A DNA stretch of 10,158 nucleotides, from contig CAJMPK010000045.1 of NCBI GenBank assembly GCA_905215205.1, positions 1 to 10,158 on the forward strand, in the 5' to 3' direction. Of this stretch, positions 5,795 through 10,158 are shown one piece after another. A model generated the notes under the pieces. The model did no database searches and was not told the origin of the DNA. It saw nothing but the letters and a program-made list of their open reading frames with translations. Source of the DNA: an uncultured bacterium (GTDB taxonomy: Bacteria; Actinomycetota; Coriobacteriia; Coriobacteriales; Coriobacteriaceae). The position numbers were made by a program, and so were the translations under genes. Numbering within the stretch: the stretch's first letter is position 1; each line of letters starts with the position of its first letter.

Positions 5795-7091
5795 CCTCGC
5801 CAGCCGCCTCGCCGCATCTGAGTCCGCATCGTCCACCATCCTCGCCAAGGATCGAACGCTTTCCTGCGACACCCGCCAAACGGGACTCAACAACAATGCA
5901 CTTGTGATCGGCCCCTCGGGAGCCGGCAAGACCCGAAACGTCCTCAAGCCCAACCTGCTGCAAATGAACGCAAGCTACATCGTGCTCGACACCAAAGGCA
6001 CGCTCTGTCGCGAAGTGGGACCCATGCTGGCAGCCCACGGTTACCGCGTGCAATGTCTCAACTTCGCCGACCTCAACACCGTCCCGGCCCTTGCGCCCGG
6101 CATCGAGCGCTGCGGCTACAACCCCCTGAGGCGCATTCGCCGCAAGGCGGACGGCAGGCCCAACCAGCAGGACATCCTCTCGGTGGCAAAGGCCATCTGC
6201 CCCATCGAGGACAACAACCAGCCTTTTTGGGATCATGCGGCGGCAAACCTGCTGTCGTGTCTTATCGCCTACGTCACCGAACAGCTACCCGCCGGCGAGC
6301 AGACGATCAGCTCGGTCATCAAGCTGATCGAGCACCTGCAGGACGGTGCCACAGGTCGATTGTTTGACGACCTGATCACGACCGACCCCCAAAGCTATGC
6401 CCTCTCGCTATGGCGGCGCTACGCCATTACGCAAAATGCCGAGCGCATGCACGCGAGCATCGTCGGCATCCTTGCCGAAAAGGTCATGTGTCTGGGATTC
6501 GACGGTGCGGCACAGCTCTATCGTGAGTGCCATCAGGTGGACTTCGCTTCCATGGGACACACCCCCTGCGCCCTGTTTGTAACCGTGAGCGATATTGACC
6601 GCAATCTCGATCCGCTGACCGGCCTCTTTATTTCGCAGGCGTTTATGGGCCTCATTCGTGAGGCCGATAGGCAGCCCGACGGCAGCCTGCCCGTGCCCGT
6701 GCGCTTTATGCTCGATGACTTCGCAAATCTGCAGATCCCCCAGATCGACAACGTGCTCTCGATTATCCGAAGCCGCAACATCTGGGCAACGCTGCTGCTG
6801 CAGTCGACCAACCAGCTCGATGCGCTCTATGGCGAGGCACGCGCACGCTCCATCATGGGCAACTGCGACACGCATCTGGTGCTGGCGTTCCAGGATCCCG
6901 AGAGTGCCCGGGTGTTTTCCGACCGCGCCGACGCGCTGCCCAGCACGCTCATGGCGACACCCGTCGACCGTTCCTGGCTGTTCGTCCGCGGCCACACTCC
7001 CGAACAGGTCGAGCGCTTTAGGCTCGAAGACCATCCGCTCTACGGGGAGCTGCCCGAGGCGCAGCGAGGCCATGCGGAGGCCGAAATCTAG
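5787..7091 (+). CDS. soluble VirD4/TraG-family ATPase (type IV coupling protein-like)
   Basis: A 434-aa P-loop ATPase of the VirD4/TraG coupling-protein group. Walker A is GPSGAGKT at 42-49, then VLDTKGTL (66-73, matching the usual DPKGEL), YNPLRRI (111-117), a QPFWDHAAANLL helix (145-156), Walker B FMLDDFANL (307-315), and the LLLQSTNQLDALYG motif (336-349). The segment LSCDTRQTGLNNN before Walker A is characteristic of the Tn1549/CD1115-type proteins as I recall them. Those are about 600 aa with N-terminal membrane helices; here no membrane segment exists and only about 40 residues precede the P-loop, so the protein should be cytoplasmic. The ATG at 5787 lies inside the end of the protease gene (8-base overlap), with AAGGAG 7 nt upstream, implying translational coupling. 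No relaxase or other type IV secretion genes are present. Confidence 0.85.
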   Translation: MSNLASRLAASESASSTILAKDRTLSCDTRQTGLNNNALVIGPSGAGKTRNVLKPNLLQMNASYIVLDTKGTLCREVGPMLAAHGYRVQCLNFADLNTVPALAPGIERCGYNPLRRIRRKADGRPNQQDILSVAKAICPIEDNNQPFWDHAAANLLSCLIAYVTEQLPAGEQTISSVIKLIEHLQDGATGRLFDDLITTDPQSYALSLWRRYAITQNAERMHASIVGILAEKVMCLGFDGAAQLYRECHQVDFASMGHTPCALFVTVSDIDRNLDPLTGLFISQAFMGLIREADRQPDGSLPVPVRFMLDDFANLQIPQIDNVLSIIRSRNIWATLLLQSTNQLDALYGEARARSIMGNCDTHLVLAFQDPESARVFSDRADALPSTLMATPVDRSWLFVRGHTPEQVERFRLEDHPLYGELPEAQRGHAEAEI

Positions 7092-7160
7092 GCGCAGGGT
7101 TCTCGCAGCGCGCGGCGCTCCGGCGATGTTCCACAAAAGCCGTGCGTCCCGGGACCACGG

Positions 7161-7200
7161 CAAAGCAAAGGGGCCCGCATCCGATAGGATACGGGCCCCT
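7161..7200 (-). terminator. strong hairpin terminator of pgi
   Basis: AGGGGCCCG (7169-7177) pairs with CGGGCCCCT (7192-7200), and ATCC/GGAT extends the stem inside one mismatch around loop GATA. On the minus strand it is followed by TTTGCTTTG (7169-7161), a good terminator tail 32 nt after the pgi stop. In the plus direction no T-run follows, so it ends the ATPase transcript less efficiently if at all. A second dyad at 7140-7160 (CCGTG/CACGG around GTCCCGGGAC) lies just beyond, toward the ATPase gene. Confidence 0.8.
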
Positions 7201-7232
7201 GGCTATAAGGCGCGATGCGTTAACAGCAGCGA

Positions 7233-8927
7233 CTACTTGCGGTGAGCGCGGTAGAACTCGATGAGCGCCTGGGTCGAAGCGTCCTGCTCGGCCTTGGCGG
7301 CGTCGTCGTGGAAAGCCGGGGTGATCTGCTTGGCAAGCTGCTTGCCCAGCTCGACGCCCCATTGGTCGTAGGAGTCGATGCCCCAGACCGTGCCCTCGAC
7401 AAACGTGATGTGCTCGTACAGGGCGATGAGCTCGCCGAGCGCAAACGGGGTCAGCGTGTCGCCGAAGATCGAGGTCGTCGGGCGGTTGCCCTCAAAGCAG
7501 CGGGCCGGGACGATCTGCTCGGGCGTGCCCTCGGCGCGCACCTCATCGGCCGTCTTACCAAAGGCGAGCGCCTTGGTCTGGGCCAGGAAGTTGCCCAGGA
7601 ACAGCTCGTGGACATCCTGGCCGCTGTCGGTCGCAGGGTTGGCAGTGTTAGCGAAAGCGATAAAGTCAGCCGGGACCACCACGGTGCCCTGATGCAGCAG
7701 CTGGTAGAAGGCGTGCTGACCGTTGGTGCCGGGCTCGCCCCAGAAGATCTCACCGGTGTCGGAGGTCACAGCGCTACCGTCCCAGCGGACGTGCTTGCCG
7801 TTGGACTCCATGGTGAGCTGCTGCAGGTAGGCCGGGAAACGGTGCAGGTACTGGCAATACGGCAGCACGGCGTGGCTCTTGGAACCGAAGAAGTTGACGT
7901 ACCAGACGTTGAGCAGGCCCATCAGCGCGACGGCGTTGTTCTCGAGCGGGGTATTGCAGAAGTACTCGTCGATGGCGTGGAAGCCCTCGAGGAACTGCTG
8001 GAAGCGCTCGGGGCCGAGCACCACGATCAGCGACAGACCCACGGCGGAGTCGACGGAGTAGCGGCCGCCGACCCAGTTCCAGAAGCCAAAGGCGTTGGCG
8101 GGGTCGATACCGAAGGCCTCAACCTTCTCGAGTGCGGTGGAAACGGCGACGAAGTGCTTTGCCACGGCCTCGGCGTTCTGCTCATCGGAGCCATCGATGG
8201 CGCCCTGGGCCTTGAGCTGCTCGAGCATCCAGGTCTTGACCTCGCGAGCGTTGGTGAGGGTCTCGAGCGTGGTGAAGGTCTTGGAGACGATGATTACGAG
8301 CGTGGTCTCGGGATCCAGGCCCTTGAGCTTCTCGGCCTGGTCGTTGGGGTCGATGTTGGAGATGTAGCGGCAGTCGATGCCGGCGTCGGCGTAGGGACGC
8401 AGGGCCTCGTAGGCCATAACCGGGCCCAGATCGGAGCCGCCGATGCCGATGGACACCAGGTGCTCGATCTTCTTACCGGTTACGCCCTTCCACTCACCGG
8501 AGCGCACGCGCTCGGCGAAGGCATACATGCGGTCGAGGACCTCGTGCACGTCGGCGACGACATCCTGGCCGTCAACGACGAGCTGGCCCTTCTCGCTTGC
8601 CGGGCGGCGAAGCGCGGTGTGCAGGACGGCGCGGTCCTCGGTGGTGTTGATGTGCTCGCCGGAGAACATGGCGTCGCGGCGCTCCTCGAGCTTCACCTCG
8701 CGGGCAAGATCGCACAGCAGCTTGACGGTCTCATCGGTCACCAGGTTCTTGGACAGGTCGAAGTGCAGGTCACCGGCGTCAAAGCTCAGCTTGTTCACGC
8801 GCTCAGCATCGGCGGCGAACCAGGCCTTGAGGTCGATACCTTCGGCCTCGAGCTTCTCCTGATGAGCCTCGAGCGCCTTCCAAGCGGCGGTCGACGTAGC
8901 GTCGATAGGTGCGGCAACAGTTGCCAT
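7233..8927 (-). CDS. pgi: glucose-6-phosphate isomerase, Pgi
   Basis: A 564-aa phosphoglucose isomerase interconverting glucose 6-phosphate and fructose 6-phosphate in glycolysis and gluconeogenesis. It is the long form of the family (E. coli 549 aa). Sugar-phosphate-binding SIGIGGSDLGP lies at 159-169, VSKTFTTLETLTN at 214-226, FWNWVGGRYSVDSAVGLS at 282-299, and GEPGTNGQHAFYQLLHQGT at 397-415 with catalytic E398. K529 in DQWGVELGKQ matches the C-terminal catalytic lysine. The position matching E. coli His386 (ITHNP) reads NTANP, i.e. Ala429. The start is the ATG at 8925-8927, with GAGGAGG 5 nt upstream, giving MATVAAPID; an upstream in-frame ATG would add nine residues and starts inside a hairpin. 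It is a single-gene unit converging on the ATPase gene. Confidence 0.97.
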   Translation of the reverse strand: MATVAAPIDATSTAAWKALEAHQEKLEAEGIDLKAWFAADAERVNKLSFDAGDLHFDLSKNLVTDETVKLLCDLAREVKLEERRDAMFSGEHINTTEDRAVLHTALRRPASEKGQLVVDGQDVVADVHEVLDRMYAFAERVRSGEWKGVTGKKIEHLVSIGIGGSDLGPVMAYEALRPYADAGIDCRYISNIDPNDQAEKLKGLDPETTLVIIVSKTFTTLETLTNAREVKTWMLEQLKAQGAIDGSDEQNAEAVAKHFVAVSTALEKVEAFGIDPANAFGFWNWVGGRYSVDSAVGLSLIVVLGPERFQQFLEGFHAIDEYFCNTPLENNAVALMGLLNVWYVNFFGSKSHAVLPYCQYLHRFPAYLQQLTMESNGKHVRWDGSAVTSDTGEIFWGEPGTNGQHAFYQLLHQGTVVVPADFIAFANTANPATDSGQDVHELFLGNFLAQTKALAFGKTADEVRAEGTPEQIVPARCFEGNRPTTSIFGDTLTPFALGELIALYEHITFVEGTVWGIDSYDQWGVELGKQLAKQITPAFHDDAAKAEQDASTQALIEFYRAHRK

Positions 8928-8945
8928 AAAGTCCTCCTCAACATA

Positions 8946-8969
8946 CGGGCGCATACCTCCATGCGCCCG
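8946..8969 (-). promoter_or_regulatory. 5'-UTR hairpin of pgi with a Shine-Dalgarno-like loop
   Basis: CGGGCGCAT (8946-8954) and ATGCGCCCG (8961-8969) form a perfect 9-bp stem with a 6-nt loop. On the pgi mRNA the loop reads GGAGGT. The hairpin ends 6 nt before the real GAGGAGG site. No T-run follows, so it is not a terminator; it may influence translation or mRNA stability. Confidence 0.5.
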
Positions 8970-8986
8970 GATAATCAGATGCCCCT

Positions 8987-8992
8987 ATTCTA
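8987..8992 (-). promoter_or_regulatory. possible -10 box of the pgi promoter
   Basis: On the minus strand TAGAAT lies about 60 nt upstream of the pgi start codon and just upstream of the 5'-UTR hairpin. No good -35 box stands at the usual distance (TTGACC at 9003-8998 is far too close), so this is a weak call. Confidence 0.25.
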
Positions 8993-9050
8993 GCGCAGGT
9001 CAAGACCGTAATCAGCGAGCGTTGCCAATCCGTCCCTAAACGGCGACCGA

Positions 9051-9115
9051 CCAAAAAGGGACAGGTTAATTTTGGCAGGTCAAACGCTTTACCTACCAAA
9101 ATTAACCTGTCCCTT
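9051..9115 (-). terminator. long perfect inverted repeat, terminator of the ADH-like gene
   Basis: AAGGGACAGGTTAATTTTGG (9056-9075) and its exact reverse complement (9096-9115) give a 20-bp perfect stem. After one mismatch, AGGT/ACCT and AAA/TTT extend it nearly to the tip. On the minus strand it begins 11 nt after the ADH-like stop codon and is followed by TTTTTGG, so it can terminate that gene. The stem is much longer than termination needs, and a related sequence recurs at 9780-9807, which suggests a dispersed repeat element. Confidence 0.65.
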
Positions 9116-9126
9116 CCTGGCAGATA

Positions 9127-9702
9127 TTAGGCCGCAGCGCAGACGCTACCGAGCAACTCACGCAGAGGAGACCCGATGCCCTTCAGAAGTTCGGGCGCGA
9201 TAATGGCAAAAACGGGAACCTCACCGGTGCCCACGACAGCAGGCACCTTGCCCTCCGAGACAATGCACCCATAAGGGACAAAACCGTCTTCGCCGGCATC
9301 GAGCGCCGCCATGCGACGCGCGAGCTCGCGCGCAAAGCCGGCAGTATCGGCATCGCCAATCGCCAGGACAAAGTCCACGCCTTCGTCGGTCGCCAGGGCT
9401 ACGGCCTCATCGACCAAATCGTCTCCCCCATCGCCCCCGACCAAGCCGCAGCGAAAAAGCACGCGTTCGAGCAGAGCTCGATCAAGCGAGCCGAGCGCCA
9501 CCGAGACGAGCTCATCGTGCGTATGTTTGTCACCGCCCAACACGACCAGCGCCTTGGTGCCACCGTAGTGAGCGACCAATCGTCCGCACCAGCGAGCCAC
9601 GTCTCCATCCGCAACAAGGCGCGTCGGCATACCAAACCCATAATTGACCATCTTTTCCACAACCCTTCCGTGCGTATAGGCGGTATCAATCGTTAGGCTC
9701 AT
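9127..9702 (-). CDS. single-domain, degenerate iron-containing alcohol dehydrogenase-like protein
   Basis: A 191-aa protein resembling only the N-terminal nucleotide-binding domain of iron-containing alcohol dehydrogenases. After NYGFGMPTRLVADGDVAR (20-37) comes ALVVLGGDKHTHDELVSVAL (51-70), matching the family's KALLVYGGGS region. Then EGVDFVLAIGDADTAGFARELA (107-128) matches the cofactor-binding EGVDFVLAIGGGSVIDTAKAIA, but the GGGS loop is replaced by GDADT. The C-terminal helical domain with the metal-binding histidines is missing; the chain ends soon after a segment matching the PxGxVxTxxGTGSE region (PYGCIVSEGKVPAVVGTGEV). It is unlikely to be an active dehydrogenase. A binding or regulatory protein, or decay of a former enzyme, fits better. 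The ATG at 9700-9702 lacks a clear ribosome binding site; GTG (residue 15) or ATG (residue 18) inside HGRVVEKMV are alternative starts. Confidence 0.65.
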   Translation of the reverse strand: MSLTIDTAYTHGRVVEKMVNYGFGMPTRLVADGDVARWCGRLVAHYGGTKALVVLGGDKHTHDELVSVALGSLDRALLERVLFRCGLVGGDGGDDLVDEAVALATDEGVDFVLAIGDADTAGFARELARRMAALDAGEDGFVPYGCIVSEGKVPAVVGTGEVPVFAIIAPELLKGIGSPLRELLGSVCAAA

Positions 9703-9779
9703 GCTACGAAGCGAGCTTTTCCGGGCTGTTTCGCGCTCTTTAGGGCTGCGTTAAACCCCCGATGCAGCTGCACGACCAT

Positions 9780-9807
9780 ACCTACCAAAACAAACCGGTC
9801 CTTTTTG
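9780..9807. repeat. diverged third copy of the ACCTACCAAAA repeat
   Basis: ACCTACCAAAA, then CAAACCGGTCC and TTTTTG, closely follows the right arm of the inverted repeat at 9091-9115 (ACCTACCAAAA, then TTAACCTGTCC and CTT). It sits between two divergent genes and ends within the upstream part of the polymerase promoter region, so it is not simply a terminator copy. Confidence 0.5.
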
Positions 9808-9814
9808 ACAGGTT

Positions 9815-9843
9815 TTGACGATGTCCGGACGAGCGGGTATTAT
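9815..9843 (+). promoter_or_regulatory. sigma-70-type promoter of the Y-family polymerase gene
   Basis: TTGACG (9815-9820) and TATTAT (9838-9843) are separated by exactly 17 nt, a near-consensus housekeeping promoter. Transcription would start near 9850, inside the first SOS-box-like site, so a bound repressor would block initiation. A TTGACA at 9805-9810 is too far from this -10 box. Confidence 0.7.
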
Positions 9844-9873
9844 CGAACAAGTATTCGATAAGAACATGTGTTT
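9841..9873 (+). promoter_or_regulatory. two tandem LexA (SOS) box-like sites
   Basis: CGAACAAGTATTCG (9844-9857) differs at one base from the Gram-positive SOS consensus CGAAC-N4-GTTCG, and its symmetry extends outward to TATCGAA...TTCGATA (9841-9860). A second site, GAACATGTGTTT (9862-9873), has one mismatch to GAAC-N4-GTTC. Both lie between the -10 box and the start codon of a translesion polymerase, a classic SOS target. Confidence 0.65.
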
Positions 9874-9888
9874 GATGAAGGGACACGG

Positions 9889-10158
9889 ATGGCGCACGAG
9901 CAGCACACCTATATCTGCATCGACCTCAAGACGTTTTATGCCAGCGTCGAGTGCGTCGACCGTGGGCTCGATCCGCTCACCACCAACCTGGTCGTTGCCG
10001 ACGAATCGCGCGGGCGCACGACCATCTGCCTCGCCATCACGCAGGCCATGAAGGACTTAGGGATTCACAATCGCTGCCGCCTATTCGAGATTCCCGATGG
10101 CATCGACTACATCACGGCCGTACCGCGCATGCAGCACTATATGGAGGTGTCGGCGCAA
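9889..10158 (+). CDS. Y-family DNA polymerase (UmuC/UvrX type), 5' part only
   Basis: The first 90 codons of a translesion DNA polymerase; the gene continues past the window end. The N-terminus carries YICIDLKTFYASVEC (8-22), the palm motif with the first catalytic aspartate at D12 and the FYASVE block. It continues with RGLDPLTTNLVVAD, TICLAITQAMKDLGI and NRCRLFEIP, as in UmuC-like polymerases of the B. subtilis YqjW/UvrX kind rather than DinB. Such enzymes copy past DNA lesions at the cost of mutation. The ATG at 9889-9891 has AAGGGA upstream at a suitable distance. The promoter and SOS-like sites upstream indicate damage-inducible expression. The remaining catalytic residues and the little-finger domain cannot be judged. 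Confidence 0.9.
   Translation, partial: MAHEQHTYICIDLKTFYASVECVDRGLDPLTTNLVVADESRGRTTICLAITQAMKDLGIHNRCRLFEIPDGIDYITAVPRMQHYMEVSAQ

Noticed and set aside
5324..5953. 209-codon open frame on the minus strand
   Set aside because: It is antisense to the ClpP and VirD4 genes, both of which show conserved motifs in the plus frames.
4223..7091. complete integrative conjugative element
   Set aside because: Only a VirD4-like ATPase is present; there is no relaxase, VirB4, integrase, oriT or visible attachment repeat in the window, so transfer ability is not supported.
7242..8993. 583-codon open frame on the plus strand
   Set aside because: It lies antisense to pgi, which has all family motifs. The frame is open because of GC-rich codon bias, its product is low-complexity (Gly/Val/Leu-rich), and no ribosome binding site is evident.

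Overview
The window looks like a chromosomal stretch of a GC-rich, Gram-positive gut anaerobe of the Coriobacteriia, most likely Collinsella or a close relative. This is an inference from protein style, strong AGGAGG-type ribosome binding sites, an actinobacterial-looking glucose-6-phosphate isomerase and a Gram-positive SOS box (CGAAC-N4-GTTCG type). No rRNA, tRNA, CRISPR array, integrase, transposase or relaxase is visible.

Left part (1-3466, minus strand). Four catabolic genes read right to left: a deoxyribose-phosphate aldolase (deoC), a Cof-type HAD-IIB sugar phosphatase, a beta-phosphoglucomutase-like HAD-IA hydrolase, and a PfkB-family kinase resembling fructoselysine 6-kinase (FrlD). 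A clear intrinsic terminator sits between the two HAD genes, only about 15 bases before the second start codon, so the cluster is probably not one simple operon. The roughly 600 bases upstream of deoC carry several inverted repeats that look like operators.

Middle (about 3840-7091, plus strand). A three-gene cassette is preceded by a promoter with an A-tract, a leader of about 340 nt with several hairpins, an rRNA-type boxA-like element (4108-4120), and a C-rich, G-poor tract with repeated CACATCA words. The genes are an unrecognised 296-aa protein, a ClpP-family serine protease with an intact Ser-His-Asp triad, and a soluble VirD4/TraG-type ATPase that overlaps the protease gene by 8 bases. 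The ATPase resembles coupling proteins of Tn1549-type conjugative elements but has no N-terminal membrane anchor and no conjugation partners here. A protease translationally coupled to a VirD4-like motor, behind an antitermination-type leader, is the most unusual part of the window. It may be a relic of a conjugative element or a dedicated protease/motor system of unknown purpose.

Right part (7161-10158). pgi (minus strand) converges on the cassette and ends at a strong hairpin terminator. Beyond it lies a single-domain, degenerate relative of iron-containing alcohol dehydrogenases (minus strand). That gene ends in a very long perfect inverted repeat, and a related sequence recurs 0.7 kb away. 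Finally a Y-family DNA polymerase of the UmuC/UvrX type starts at 9889 (plus strand) and runs off the window. Its promoter (TTGACG-N17-TATTAT) is followed by two SOS-box-like sites, so LexA control is likely.
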